Source of the DNA: Marinibacterium anthonyi | GTDB lineage: Bacteria; Pseudomonadota; Alphaproteobacteria; Rhodobacterales; Rhodobacteraceae | Reading direction: 5' to 3' | NCBI GenBank assembly: GCA_003217735.2 | Contig: CP031585.1 | Coordinates: 682,001-746,000 of the forward strand | Length of the DNA stretch: 64,000 nucleotides | Shown here: in pieces, positions 34,444-45,131 of the stretch | How the letters are laid out: the number at the start of each line of letters is the position of its first letter | Numbering within the stretch: the first letter of the stretch is position 1 | Program-made: the position numbers and the translations under genes | Notes under the pieces: generated by a model | What the model was told of the DNA's origin: nothing | The model's database searches: none | What the model saw: only the letters and a program-made list of their open reading frames with translations

Positions 34444-35244
34444 CTATCCGATCACGACAAACCGCACCGCGCGCTGGATCTCAAAGAAATCATCCGAGGT
34501 GAATTCCAGCACGCGGGGTTCGGGGTGCGTCATGCCCGGATACCAGCTGCCGTCGTAGGCTTCCCACGGGTTGGTGAATTCGATCCGCAGGTGCCAATGC
34601 GGCGTTATTTCTGGCACCCCGCCCGCGGTCCCGCGCAGCGCCGCCTCGACACCCTCGCGGATCGCCTCGACCGCGCGCGCCGGGCTCATCGATTTCGTCG
34701 CCGGGCCGAACCCTTCCGACGTCGCCACCGTCGCGATCCCGGGCACCAGCGCGGCCGCCTCGCCGCACATGCCCTTGTCGCCCGACAGGAACACCGACGG
34801 CACGCCATAGCGCGCCGCGCACAGCGCGTTCAGCGTGAATTCGGATGCCACCCTGCCGTTGATCAGCAACCGCGACACCCGGCCCGTCAGCGTATGCGCC
34901 AGCGGGTTCGTGTCCGATCCGGCCTGGTTGTGGTAGCCGGTGTAAAGCGCCGCATCGAAACTGTCATCCAGCCCGAACATCATCAGGTCTGGATGCCCGC
35001 TCCACCCGCGCAGGATCTGCACGTAGGACGGCAGGCGCGACAGGATCAGGTTGCGGGCGCTGGAATGGGCGTCCTTGACCAGGATCTCGGTCGCCCCCGC
35101 CGCGCGCGCGCCTTCGCAGGCGGCGACCAGTTCGTCGGTCATGTAGTCCCGGAACTCGGGGTATTCCGGCTTGTCCTTCTGGGCCTCGCTCCAGTCGGTG
35201 ATGCCGGCGGTGCCTTCGATATCGGCGCTGATGAAGACCTTCAT
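34444..35244 (-). CDS. M55 family D-aminopeptidase (DppA-like)
   Basis: 266 residues with the zinc-binding pattern of the M55 family: KVFISADIEGTAGI (Asp8, Glu10), ILVKDAHSSARN (Asp58, His60), ALYTGYHNQAG (His~105) and VASEFTLNA (Glu). DppA of Bacillus is a D-specific aminopeptidase that releases N-terminal D-amino acids such as D-Ala. It is the last gene of a minus-strand operon with a dipeptide-type ABC transporter, a serine hydrolase and a PLP enzyme. That context supports cytoplasmic processing of imported D-amino-acid peptides. Confidence 0.9.
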   Translation of the reverse strand: MKVFISADIEGTAGITDWSEAQKDKPEYPEFRDYMTDELVAACEGARAAGATEILVKDAHSSARNLILSRLPSYVQILRGWSGHPDLMMFGLDDSFDAALYTGYHNQAGSDTNPLAHTLTGRVSRLLINGRVASEFTLNALCAARYGVPSVFLSGDKGMCGEAAALVPGIATVATSEGFGPATKSMSPARAVEAIREGVEAALRGTAGGVPEITPHWHLRIEFTNPWEAYDGSWYPGMTHPEPRVLEFTSDDFFEIQRAVRFVVIG

Positions 35245-35260
35245 GATACTGTCCCTGTTG

Positions 35261-36358
35261 TCATGCCAGTTCGGCCATGGCCGCGATCAGCCGGTCGATC
35301 TGGTCCGTGGTGTGTTCCGAAAAGACCGCGATCCGCATCGAAGCCCGGTCTTGCGGCGCATCGGAATACCCGCCCGGCGCCATCGCCTTGACCATGATGT
35401 CCCGCTTGGCCAGCGCCGCGCCGATCGCCTCGTAATCCGGGCCCTTGTCCTTCAGCGTCACGATGGGCACCGGCGTGTCGGCCACGTCATGGCCCAGCCC
35501 GCGCAGCCCGTCGCGCATTCGCCTGACGTTCGCGCCCAGCCGCGCCCGGATCGTCGGATCCGCCTTCAGCATCCGCATTGCCGCCAGCCCTGCGGCAGCG
35601 GCAGCCGGCGGCGGCATCGACGCCCCCCGCATGATCAGCGCGCGGTCCCTGATGCGGTCGCGCAGGACGTCATCGCCGGGAATGATCCCGCCCAGCCCGC
35701 CGAACGCCTTGGACAATGTCCCCGCCACGTGGCTGCGCGGCCCTTCGGCCCCGAAATGTTCCAGCGCGCCGCGCCCATTGGCGCCCATGACCCCCACGCC
35801 ATGGCTGTCATCGACGATCAGCCTGCCGTCCGGATACCGGTCCAGGATCGCCCGGTAGGCGTCCAGCGGCGCCAGATCCCCGCTGGACGGGAACACGCCG
35901 TCGGTCACCACCACCGGCCTTTGTCCGGGGGCCAGGGCGGTCAGCGCGTCCTCCAGCCCCGAGGGATCCATATGCGCAAACGTCACCACCTTCGCGCCCA
36001 GCGTCGGCAGGGCATCGCGGATGCTGTAATGGGTCGCGTCGTCCATCAGCAGCAGGTCGTCGGGCTCGCAGACCCCCTGCAGCAGGGCCATCGGACCGGA
36101 ATAGCCCGAGACCATGTAGGTCACGTGCTCGGCCGAGAACCAGTCGCGCAATGCTTCCTGCAGGTCGGCGTAGACCTGCATCGCCGCCAGCGTCCCGGGC
36201 CCCATCCCGAACCGCCGCGTGGCGTCGCAGGCGGCCTCGATCACCTGCGCGCGTCCGTGCATCACGTAATAGCTGGTCCCGCAAAAGTAATCGACCTCGC
36301 GCCCGTCGACCCGCATCCGCGCGCCGATCGGGCCTTCCATGGTCATGATCGCGGCCAT
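35261..36358 (-). CDS. Alpha-oxoamine synthase-like PLP enzyme
   Basis: 365 residues of fold type I, subfamily of 2-amino-3-ketobutyrate CoA ligase / 8-amino-7-oxononanoate synthase. Blocks include YFCGTSYYVMHGRAQVI, DGVFPSSGDLAPLDAY, VDDSHGVGVMG and the PLP-binding Lys217 in AGTLSKAFGG. Such enzymes join an amino acid to an acyl-CoA with loss of CO2, or cleave 2-amino-3-ketobutyrate. The true substrate is unknown. The start at 36358 directly follows the serine hydrolase stop at 36360; a shorter start at MTMEGP (36346) is possible. Its place between a serine hydrolase and a D-aminopeptidase is unusual for this family. Confidence 0.85.
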   Translation of the reverse strand: MAAIMTMEGPIGARMRVDGREVDYFCGTSYYVMHGRAQVIEAACDATRRFGMGPGTLAAMQVYADLQEALRDWFSAEHVTYMVSGYSGPMALLQGVCEPDDLLLMDDATHYSIRDALPTLGAKVVTFAHMDPSGLEDALTALAPGQRPVVVTDGVFPSSGDLAPLDAYRAILDRYPDGRLIVDDSHGVGVMGANGRGALEHFGAEGPRSHVAGTLSKAFGGLGGIIPGDDVLRDRIRDRALIMRGASMPPPAAAAAGLAAMRMLKADPTIRARLGANVRRMRDGLRGLGHDVADTPVPIVTLKDKGPDYEAIGAALAKRDIMVKAMAPGGYSDAPQDRASMRIAVFSEHTTDQIDRLIAAMAELA

Positions 36359-36359
36359 C

Positions 36360-38009
36360 TCAGCCCCGACGTTGCAGGAACATCGGCCCGACGCGGATGC
36401 CCTTGCGCCCTTCGTCATCCACCGCACCCAGTTCCAGCACCTCTTCCTCGTACAGCAACCCGTGCATGCGGAACCGGTCCTTGTCGATGGGCTCGCAGGA
36501 ATGGGTGCAGAAATATTCGATCAGGCACAACAGCTTGCCATGGCGAAAGCTCAGGTAGGTCACGTTGAAATCCGGCCCGTATTCGCCCAGGTGCGGCGCG
36601 ATCTCGGGCGGCGGCGCGTCGTCGGGCAGGTCCGTCGTGAGCGTCCAGTCGGTGTCCTTCCAGCGCAACTTGCCCGGTTCCGGAAAGCTCAGATCCAGGT
36701 GAGGGTAATCGGCCCCCTTGCCATAGATCCGCCCGTCGATGACGAAATCCTTGCCGCCCTTGGGCCGGATCTGCAGCGGCACGCCGTCGCCCATCAGGTA
36801 CAGCTTGCCGTCCTGCGCCTTGACCTCGACCACCTCGCCACTTGCTGCGTCCAGGTAATTCCCCGGCAGTTCGGCGAACTGGTCTTCGGTGATCGGCGCG
36901 GGGCGTTGGTTGCGCGACGGCGCTTTGCCCATCTTGCGTTCCGCCAGCGCCACGCGCAGCCCCTCGGCGCCCAGCCGCTTGGTGATCTGGTTGGCGAAAT
37001 CCAGCGTCGCGAAGATCAGCACGCCGATGCCCGCCGAGGGGATCAGCGACATCTCGGACGCATATCCGTAAACCGCCCCGCCATGGCCCACCGTCGTCCA
37101 GCCGTCCATCACGCCCACCCCGTAGCACAGCCCATAGCCGTTGATCACCTTGCCATGCGCCTTCCGCTCGCCGACCGGCGTCCACATCTCGCGCAGCGAT
37201 GCGGGCGAAACCACCGGCGTGCCATCCGGCGCGAACCCGCCGCGCAGCAGGCATTGGGCATAAGCGCCCATGTCTCCGGTGGTGGAAAAGATGTTGCCCG
37301 CGGGCGATCCGCCCAGATCGAAGACCGGCGCCGGGCTGTCGCCTTCGATGGTCCACATGTCCGCCGGGGCCAGCCTTTCGCGGATGCCCGGGGCCATGCC
37401 GGATGAGGTCTGCGTCATCCCCAAGGGCGTCAGGATATGGCGCTGCACGTAATCGGAATAGCTGAGCTTGCTGACCTTCTCGATCACCATCCCCACCACC
37501 GCGATCCCGGCGTTGGAATAATGCATGATCCCCGCGCTCGGGTCCTGCTTCAGCGTGGTCTGCGCCAGCTCGGCCACCGTTTCCTCCAGCGGCGGGCGGT
37601 GGGCATCAAGGTAATGGCCGCTTTTCGGTTCGCGGACCAGACCGGCGGTATGGCTCATCAGCTTTCGCAGGGTGATGTTGGACCCGAACGGCCCGCTTTC
37701 CCGCCCCGCAAACGGGTTCGTGGGCGTGAAGCCCGGTAGGTAGGTGGTGATGTCGGCGTCGATATCCACCTTGCCCTGTTCCACCAGCTGCATGATCGCC
37801 ATGGACGTGAAGGTCTTGGTGATCGACCCGATGCGGAAACAGGTGTCGTCGGCCATCGGGAAGGATCGGTCGGACCGCTGGATATGCCCCTGCGCCAGCA
37901 GCCCGTCGCGGTCGACCAGCGCGTAGGAAATGGACGGGATCGCCTTGTCCTCGACCTCGTAGGCGATGAGGTCCTGAAAGAGGCCTTTCGCCTCGGTGGA
38001 AAGTGACAT
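36360..38009 (-). CDS. Beta-lactamase-fold serine hydrolase (D-aminopeptidase/PBP4*-like)
   Basis: 549 residues. The class C/penicillin-binding motifs are all present: SITK (Ser62 nucleophile, Lys65), YSN in GIMHYSNAGIAVVG, and HGG in TVGHGGAVYG. The last ~200 residues are beta-rich, similar to the extra domains of D-aminopeptidase DmpA/DAP and PBP4*. There is no signal peptide, so it is probably cytoplasmic. It sits 12 bases downstream of the permease genes of a peptide transporter, and upstream of a D-aminopeptidase, so hydrolysis of D-peptides, amides or esters is likely. True beta-lactamase activity is less likely. Confidence 0.88.
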   Translation of the reverse strand: MSLSTEAKGLFQDLIAYEVEDKAIPSISYALVDRDGLLAQGHIQRSDRSFPMADDTCFRIGSITKTFTSMAIMQLVEQGKVDIDADITTYLPGFTPTNPFAGRESGPFGSNITLRKLMSHTAGLVREPKSGHYLDAHRPPLEETVAELAQTTLKQDPSAGIMHYSNAGIAVVGMVIEKVSKLSYSDYVQRHILTPLGMTQTSSGMAPGIRERLAPADMWTIEGDSPAPVFDLGGSPAGNIFSTTGDMGAYAQCLLRGGFAPDGTPVVSPASLREMWTPVGERKAHGKVINGYGLCYGVGVMDGWTTVGHGGAVYGYASEMSLIPSAGIGVLIFATLDFANQITKRLGAEGLRVALAERKMGKAPSRNQRPAPITEDQFAELPGNYLDAASGEVVEVKAQDGKLYLMGDGVPLQIRPKGGKDFVIDGRIYGKGADYPHLDLSFPEPGKLRWKDTDWTLTTDLPDDAPPPEIAPHLGEYGPDFNVTYLSFRHGKLLCLIEYFCTHSCEPIDKDRFRMHGLLYEEEVLELGAVDDEGRKGIRVGPMFLQRRG

Positions 38010-38021
38010 TGCTAGGGTCCT

Positions 38022-38894
38022 TCAGACTTGATGGCGCGGGTCCAGGACATCGCGCAGCGCATCGCCCACGAGGTTCCAGGCCAGAACGAAGAGAAAGATT
38101 GCCGCCCCCGGGAAGGCCAGCGTGTACCAGAACTGGAACGGGTTGCCGGCCTGGCCGACAATCCAGTTGCGGGAATAGGCGATGAAGTTGCCCCAGTCGG
38201 CATAGCCTTCCTCGGTCCCCACCCCCAGGAACGACAGGGCCGAGGCCGACAGAACCATGGACCCCGTCGCCATGCTGGCCATCACCAGCACCGGGAAGAA
38301 GGCGTTGGGCAGGATGTGCAGCACGATCAGCCGCAGGTCGGATGCGCCATAGGCGCGGGCGGCCGAGACGTAATCCATCTCGCGGATCCTCAGGATCTCG
38401 GACCGCACCACGCGCGCGTAACCCATCCATCCGAACGCGGTCAGCGCGATGATGATCGGCACCAGCCCCTTGCCGAGAATGACGCTCAGCACCAGCGCCG
38501 CGATCAGGAAGGGCACGGCCAGAAAGACATCCACCAGCCGCATCAGCACCTCGTCGACGATCCCGCCGTAATAGGCCGCCACCGCGCCGATGGCCGTGCC
38601 GATCAGCGCGGAAATGGCCACCACGCCGAGGCCAATCTTGAACGCCGTCCGGGTGCCCCAGACCACGGCGTAATAGATGTCGTACTGGCCCTGCGTCGTG
38701 CCGAACAGCGCGTCGGGCGACGGCGGCTGCGGCGTCGCCCAGAACCCGGCGCGGGGCGTGTCATAGGCGGTGATCTGGAAATCGGTCGGCGGGGCCAGCA
38801 GGGGCGCGAACACCGCCACCAGCACGAAGGCAAGCAGCAACAGCAGACCGAACAGCGACATCGGGTTCGCCAGCAGGTAACGCAGCACTCTCAT
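38022..38894 (-). CDS. Peptide ABC transporter permease (DppC type)
   Basis: 290 residues with about six membrane helices, an N-terminal cytoplasmic tail, and the EAA-like loop ARAYGASDLRLIVLHILPN that contacts the ATPases. It pairs with the DppB-type permease, whose stop it overlaps by four bases (38891-38894). It moves peptides or similar solutes inward. Confidence 0.93.
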   Translation of the reverse strand: MRVLRYLLANPMSLFGLLLLLAFVLVAVFAPLLAPPTDFQITAYDTPRAGFWATPQPPSPDALFGTTQGQYDIYYAVVWGTRTAFKIGLGVVAISALIGTAIGAVAAYYGGIVDEVLMRLVDVFLAVPFLIAALVLSVILGKGLVPIIIALTAFGWMGYARVVRSEILRIREMDYVSAARAYGASDLRLIVLHILPNAFFPVLVMASMATGSMVLSASALSFLGVGTEEGYADWGNFIAYSRNWIVGQAGNPFQFWYTLAFPGAAIFLFVLAWNLVGDALRDVLDPRHQV

Positions 38895-39928
38895 CGTGTC
38901 TTCACCCGCGGATCAAGCATCGGATAGATCAGGTCGACGATCAGGTTCAGCACCACCAGCACCAGCGCGAAGTAGATCGCAAACCCCAGAACGGCGGGAA
39001 AATCCAGCCCCGCCGCGGACTTGGCCGCGAACTGCCCCAGCCCGGGGAAGTCGAATATCGTCTCGGTGATCACAACGCCGCCCATCATGTAGGCCAGTTC
39101 CATCCCCGCGATGGTCACCACCGGCAGCAAAGCATTCCGCCTTGCATGGCGCAGGTCCACCACCTTGCGCGGCATCCCCTTGGCCCGCGCGGTGCGCACG
39201 TAATCCTGTTTCAGCGTCTCCAGCATCGAGGTCCGCATCACCCGCGTGATGCTGGCCACGTTCACGTACATCAGCGTGACAACCGGCGCGATCAGGTGGC
39301 GCATCGCATCCCAGAACACGGCCAGGTTCCCGTTCAGCAGCGCATCCACCGTATTGGCCCCGGTATAGCGGGTGAACCCGCCGCCATTGACCTCGGTCAG
39401 CGCCCATTGGCTCAGCCGTCCGGGCGGGAACCAGTCCAGCGTGGAATAGAAGATCAGCAGCATCATCAACCCGAAGACATAGGTCGGGAAGGACCAGCCG
39501 AGGATGGCGAAGATCCGGATCGCGTGATCCTGCCACTTGTTGTGATGGATCCCCGCGCGCGAGCCCAGCCAGATCGCCAGCAGCAGCCCCGGCACGAAGG
39601 CCAGGATCACCAGCTCCATCGTCGCGGGAAACAGGGAAGACAGCGCCTGCGCCACCGGCTGGCGCGCGGTCTCGGACCAGCCCAGGTTGCCGTGCAGGAT
39701 ATTCCCGATCCAGCGCGAATATTGCGCCAGGAACGGATCATCCAGCCCGTATTCCTGGATCATCATGCGGATGCTGTCCTGCCCGCCCTTCAGGTAATCG
39801 TCCGACGGCGCATAGGCGGCCAGTCTCTGGGTCGGGCTTAGCGACATCTGCAGGCCGAAGATCATCAGGGACAGGGCGAAAAGCACGACGGGCAGCATCA
39901 ACAGCCGCCTCAGGGCATAGGTCAACAT
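38891..39928 (-). CDS. Peptide ABC transporter permease (DppB type)
   Basis: 345 residues with about six membrane helices. The start MLTYALRRLLMLPVVLFALS is typical for DppB/OppB. It contains an EAA-like motif near RTARAKGMPRKVVDLRHARRN. It overlaps the DppC-type gene at its 3' end and follows the binding protein after 69 bases. Together with 38022-38894 it forms the membrane channel. Confidence 0.93.
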   Translation of the reverse strand: MLTYALRRLLMLPVVLFALSLMIFGLQMSLSPTQRLAAYAPSDDYLKGGQDSIRMMIQEYGLDDPFLAQYSRWIGNILHGNLGWSETARQPVAQALSSLFPATMELVILAFVPGLLLAIWLGSRAGIHHNKWQDHAIRIFAILGWSFPTYVFGLMMLLIFYSTLDWFPPGRLSQWALTEVNGGGFTRYTGANTVDALLNGNLAVFWDAMRHLIAPVVTLMYVNVASITRVMRTSMLETLKQDYVRTARAKGMPRKVVDLRHARRNALLPVVTIAGMELAYMMGGVVITETIFDFPGLGQFAAKSAAGLDFPAVLGFAIYFALVLVVLNLIVDLIYPMLDPRVKTR

Positions 39929-39997
39929 CGCAGGGCCGGGTCCATTCGGGGAAAGTCAGGGATGCGCCGGGCAGGGGGACCCGCCCGGCGCAAGCGG

Positions 39998-41923
39998 TCA
40001 GTCGGCCTTGGTGATCGGATAGAAATCCCAGGCGCCATAGGTGATCATGTTGTGGACATAGCCGTCGATATTGTCGCGCACGACGATGTAACCGAACTCC
40101 TCGTACAGGAAGATCGTCGTGGCATAATCATGCGACATCTCCTGCAGCTTGGCATAGATCGGCTCGCGCACGTCCGGGTCCGACGATGCCCAGGCCTCGT
40201 CCAGCAGCGGCTGGAACTTTTCGGCCATCAGGTCGCGATACCCCTGGCCCGAGAAGCCCCCGACCAGGCCCGTCGGCGACAGGTAATAGGTGGCGGCGCC
40301 CAGCGGGCCGCCCGGGTCGGAATAATCGGGGCCCCAACCCATGTACATCAGCGGCGCGGCGGGCTTTTCCCGGTTGTTGCGCAGCGCCGACAGCGACGAG
40401 GGCGGCAGCGACTGGATCTTCAGCTTGAACTTGGGATTGATCCGCTGCAGCCCCTGCTGAAGGATCGACAGCGCGGCAATGCCGTTGGTCGCCCCCTCCT
40501 GCACATAGGCGGTCATCTCGAACCCCACGTCCCAGAGCTTGCCGTCATAGGCCGCCTTGAAATGCTCGGCCGCCTTCTCGGGATCCCATTCGTAGACGGG
40601 CGAATCCTCGCGGTAGCCCATGATCCCGCGCACGGTGGGCCCGCGCGATTGCACCGTCCGGCCCAGCAGAACCTGGTCCAGCAGGATGTCGTAGTTCATC
40701 GCATAGCTGAAGCCCTGCCGCACATCCAGATCGCCGAAGAAATCCGGCGGGATCCCCTTGCCGTCCAGCTGGCCCGACCCGATCGCCGGGTTGTCGACCT
40801 CGTCCAGCGGCCAGAAGAAGAACAGCCCGCGCCCGAACACCTTGGGCAGGCTGTCGATCACCTTCACCCCGTCGGTCGCGGCCATCTCGTCCAGGAATTC
40901 CACCGGGGTTTCCGCGAAATCCGCGTCGCCGTTGATCAGCTGCAGCCGCCGCGTGGTCCATTCCGGCACGGTCCGGATCACCACCCGTTCCAGCGACGCC
41001 GGCTTGTCCCAATACCCTTCGAACCGCTTCAGCGTGATGCGCCGGTCGGTCTTGTCCCAGTCTTCCAGCATGAAGGGACCGGACCCGTTTTCCACGTCGA
41101 ACAGCGCATCCTCGCTCAGCTCCGGGCGGTAGTAATCGTACCAGGTATCGCCATCGCCGTCCCAGCCGCCCACGTCCGCGGTCCATTCCGCATCGACGAT
41201 CGACGTGCCGAAGGGCAGTGCCATGATGCCCAGCGTCGCCGGAAAGGACGACGGGATCGTCAGCGTCACGGTGTCCCCATCGACCACGATCTGCGACGCC
41301 AGCGCGTCATAGACCTCGCGCAGCGCCTCGGGGCTGGCGTTGGCGATGTCGTCCACCCCGGCCACGTCCTTCACCCAGGCGGTGATCGACGTGTACTGCC
41401 CCGCCGTCACCACCTCGGTGATCGCGTTCGACATCCAGCTTTGGCCCATCAGCATCGCGCGCAGCAGCGAATACCTGACGTCCTCGGCGGTGATCTCGCC
41501 ATAGCCCGGTTCGATCGCCGCCTTCTCGTCGTCGCTCAGCTCGTCGTAGAATTTCCACGCGATCGCGCCGTCGGCGCCTTTGACGCCCACCTTGTGCGTG
41601 TGCACGTCGGCGCGGATCGGAAAGCTGTAGCTGACCGACCCGTCATCGTTCTGGACGATCAGCCCGTTGTCCAGCGACGGCACCTCGGTCGACAGCGCCG
41701 GCACGAATTCGGAAATCTCCGAGCCCTTGAAGTTCAGCAGCCGGTTGTAGACGTTCAGCACCCCGTAGGAACTGGGCGTGTCGGCGATATAGGCAGGGTC
41801 GAACGACTGGACATCGCTTGACCACAGAAAGACGAAGGTCCCGGGGTTCTTTGTCTCGGCCAGGGCGGGCGCGGCCGCCAGTCCCAGACAAAGGCCCAGC
41901 GACGTGACGAGGGCACGTTTCAT
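39998..41923 (-). CDS. Peptide ABC transporter substrate-binding protein (family 5)
   Basis: 641 residues with signal peptide (MKRALVTSLGLCLGLAAAPA, cleaved after ALA). It shows the SBP_bac_5 pattern: WSSDVQSFDPAYIADTP, RADVHTHKVG, FWPLDEVDN and others. The length is above the usual 500-550, owing to inserted segments in the second lobe (for example GWDGDGDTWYDYY). It binds oligopeptides or similar solutes for the DppBC-type permease. A 6-5-6 palindrome lies just upstream of its start and the LysR regulator is divergent. Confidence 0.93.
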   Translation of the reverse strand: MKRALVTSLGLCLGLAAAPALAETKNPGTFVFLWSSDVQSFDPAYIADTPSSYGVLNVYNRLLNFKGSEISEFVPALSTEVPSLDNGLIVQNDDGSVSYSFPIRADVHTHKVGVKGADGAIAWKFYDELSDDEKAAIEPGYGEITAEDVRYSLLRAMLMGQSWMSNAITEVVTAGQYTSITAWVKDVAGVDDIANASPEALREVYDALASQIVVDGDTVTLTIPSSFPATLGIMALPFGTSIVDAEWTADVGGWDGDGDTWYDYYRPELSEDALFDVENGSGPFMLEDWDKTDRRITLKRFEGYWDKPASLERVVIRTVPEWTTRRLQLINGDADFAETPVEFLDEMAATDGVKVIDSLPKVFGRGLFFFWPLDEVDNPAIGSGQLDGKGIPPDFFGDLDVRQGFSYAMNYDILLDQVLLGRTVQSRGPTVRGIMGYREDSPVYEWDPEKAAEHFKAAYDGKLWDVGFEMTAYVQEGATNGIAALSILQQGLQRINPKFKLKIQSLPPSSLSALRNNREKPAAPLMYMGWGPDYSDPGGPLGAATYYLSPTGLVGGFSGQGYRDLMAEKFQPLLDEAWASSDPDVREPIYAKLQEMSHDYATTIFLYEEFGYIVVRDNIDGYVHNMITYGAWDFYPITKAD

Positions 41924-41944
41924 GGCATTCCCTGTTGCTGTTTT

Positions 41945-41961
41945 TTCGCTTGTGCAGCGAA
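41945..41961. promoter_or_regulatory. Inverted repeat upstream of the peptide-binding protein gene
   Basis: TTCGCT-tgtgc-AGCGAA is a 6-5-6 inverted repeat 22 bases upstream of the binding-protein ATG. A second symmetric element, ATGC-N7-GCAT (42011-42025), lies at the regulator start. Both are candidate sites for the divergent LysR protein, which typically binds T-N11-A type sequences; binding is inferred. Confidence 0.4.
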
Positions 41962-42035
41962 GGATGAAACGGCGCTTGCCGGGCTGTCCAATGCTAAGAT
42001 AGGGATTGATATGCAAAAAACGCATGAGGTTTGGC

Positions 42036-42977
42036 GTGGAACTGGATTGGCTGGAGGATTTCATCGAGTTCATCGCGACGCGAAATTTCTCCACCGCCGC
42101 CGCGTCGCGCAACATTTCGCAATCCGCCTTCAGCCGCAGGATCAAGGCGCTTGAGGCTTGGCTGGGCGCCGACCTGATCGACCGCAGCACCTATCCCGCG
42201 CGCCTGACGGGGGCCGGAAACCTCTTTGTTCCACGGGCCGAAGAACTGGTGCGCACCATGTACCAGGTCCGGTCCGAATGCCGGAACCTGTCGGGTGTCG
42301 ATGTCTCGCCGCTGTCGTTTTCGGCGTTGCACACGCTGGCGATCTACTTCTTCCCGCGCTGGCTGCACGGGTTGTCGCAATCGCCCGAACCCGTCCATTG
42401 CACCATGCAGGCGGGCGATTTTCTCGACTCCATCGAACAGCTTACTGCCCGGAAATGCGACTTTGCGCTGGTCTATGACCACCCCGGCAGCCTGCCTGTC
42501 CTGCAATCCGGCCCGTTCGAGTCGGTGCAGGTGGGCACCGACCGTCTGATCCTGGTCAGCGGCTGCGACGGGGACGGCAAACCGCTTTATTCCGTGGACG
42601 AAGACGACATCGCCACGCCCATCCCCTACCTCGCCTATGCCTGGAGCGACGGCTATCTTGGCAAGCTGATCAGCCTGATCCAGTCGCGCCGCTCGCCCGA
42701 ACTGCCGCTGTCGACGGTCTACCAATCCTCGCTGGCCGAGGCGATCAAGCAGATGGCCATCGTCGGCAACGGCATCGCCTGGCTGCCCCAGATCTGCGTG
42801 CGCGACGCGCTGGCCAATGGCGAACTGGTCCAGATCGGCGGCACCCAGATGACGATGGAAATCCAGATCCGCCTGTTCCGCCGGTCCGGCCGGCAAAGCC
42901 CGGCGGTCGAAGCCTTCTGGCGCCACCTGGTCGCGGCCAGGGGCGACCGGCAGGGCAGCGTGCCGATTCGCCCCTGA
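42036..42977 (+). CDS. LysR-family transcriptional regulator
   Basis: About 313 residues. The N-terminal HTH (WLEDFIEFIATRNFSTAAAS, then SQSAFSRRIKALEAWLG) and a substrate-binding-like effector domain are clear. The start is uncertain: GTG 42036 gives the family-typical MELDWLEDF-like start with GAGG nearby, while an ATG at 42024 would add four residues. It is divergent from the peptide-binding protein and co-directional with the two ATPase genes, so it most likely controls the split transporter locus. Confidence 0.88.
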   Translation: MELDWLEDFIEFIATRNFSTAAASRNISQSAFSRRIKALEAWLGADLIDRSTYPARLTGAGNLFVPRAEELVRTMYQVRSECRNLSGVDVSPLSFSALHTLAIYFFPRWLHGLSQSPEPVHCTMQAGDFLDSIEQLTARKCDFALVYDHPGSLPVLQSGPFESVQVGTDRLILVSGCDGDGKPLYSVDEDDIATPIPYLAYAWSDGYLGKLISLIQSRRSPELPLSTVYQSSLAEAIKQMAIVGNGIAWLPQICVRDALANGELVQIGGTQMTMEIQIRLFRRSGRQSPAVEAFWRHLVAARGDRQGSVPIRP

Positions 42978-43259
42978 ACGGGCCGCGAACCGGGTGGGCG
43001 GCGCTCAGGAATTGGGCAATCGTTGTTCCGGTCTGCGGAAAATTGCATCCTCATGCGTAATGCGCATAGTCTTCTCCATTTTTCACGCCACACCGCCTTT
43101 GGGCGCACCGGGCACGGCAGATCCCCAAGCCGGGGCGCCCCCAGCGCGACAGGTTCGGCCCGCTGTGCCCAAGGCATCGCCACAACGGCGCACCAGCTGC
43201 CCGGTTGACAGCTCCGGGCCCCCCGTGCCTGCATTCGCACAAACACTCTGCACCACGGG

Positions 43260-44176
<917 letters not shown>

Positions 44177-44180
<4 letters not shown>

Positions 44181-45127
44181 CCGCCCCGGCCAAGGAAACC
44201 GAAACCGGCCGCCCCCTGGTCGAGGTCCGCGACCTTGTCACCCGCTACGATCTGAAATCCGGCCTGTTCGGCAAGGTCGCCGGCCGGGTCCACGCGGTCG
44301 AAGGCGTGACCTTCGACATCGCCCCCGGCGAAACGCTGGCGCTGGTGGGGGAATCCGGCTGCGGCAAGTCCACCGTGGCCCGCAGCCTGATGCAGCTGGA
44401 AAAGATCACCGCCGGGTCGATCCGTTACGATGGCGTCGAACTGGTCGGCGCCGACCGCAAGACCGTCCTGCAGTTCCGGCGCGAGGTTCAGATGGTCTTT
44501 CAGGACCCGTTTTCGTCGCTGAACCCCCGCATGACGATCGGGCGCGCCATGATGGACCCGATGCGCGTGCATGGCCTTGGCAAGCCCGCCGACCTGCGCG
44601 CCCGCGCCGCCGACCTGCTGGAACGGGTCGGCCTGTCCGGCGACCACCTCGACAGGTTCCCGCATGCCTTTTCCGGCGGCCAGCGTCAGCGGATCTGCAT
44701 CGCGCGCGCCCTGTCGCTGGACCCGCGCCTGATCATCGCCGACGAAGCCGTGGCCTCGCTGGATGTCACGATCCAGGCGCAGGTGATCAACCTGCTGATC
44801 GACTTGCAGCGCGACCTTGGCATATCGATCCTGTTCATCAGCCACGACATGGCCGTTGTCGAACGCATGGCCCACCGCGTCGCCGTCATGTACCTGGGCG
44901 AGATCGTGGAAATCGGCGATCGCCGGTCGGTGTTCACCAACCCCCAGCACCCCTATACGCGCAAGCTGTTGTCGACCATTCCCATCGCCGACCCCACGCG
45001 CCGCCCCAAGGATCGGATGCTGATGACCGAAGAAATCCCATCCGCCGTGCGCCCCCCCGATTTCGTGCCGGTCAAACGCCCGATGCACCAGGTCGGGCCC
45101 ACCCACATGGTGCGCGAAAGCGCCTGA
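44177..45127 (+). CDS. Peptide ABC transporter ATP-binding protein (DppF type)
   Basis: 316 residues with Walker A GESGCGKST, signature FSGGQRQRI, Walker B LIIADEAVASLD and FISHDMAVV. The C-terminus has the DppF/OppF-type NPQHPYTRKLLSTIP. With DppD-type 43260-44180 it forms the ATPase pair for the permeases at 38022-39928. It ends 5 bases before the convergent HupE-like gene. Confidence 0.95.
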
Positions 45128-45131
45128 GGGA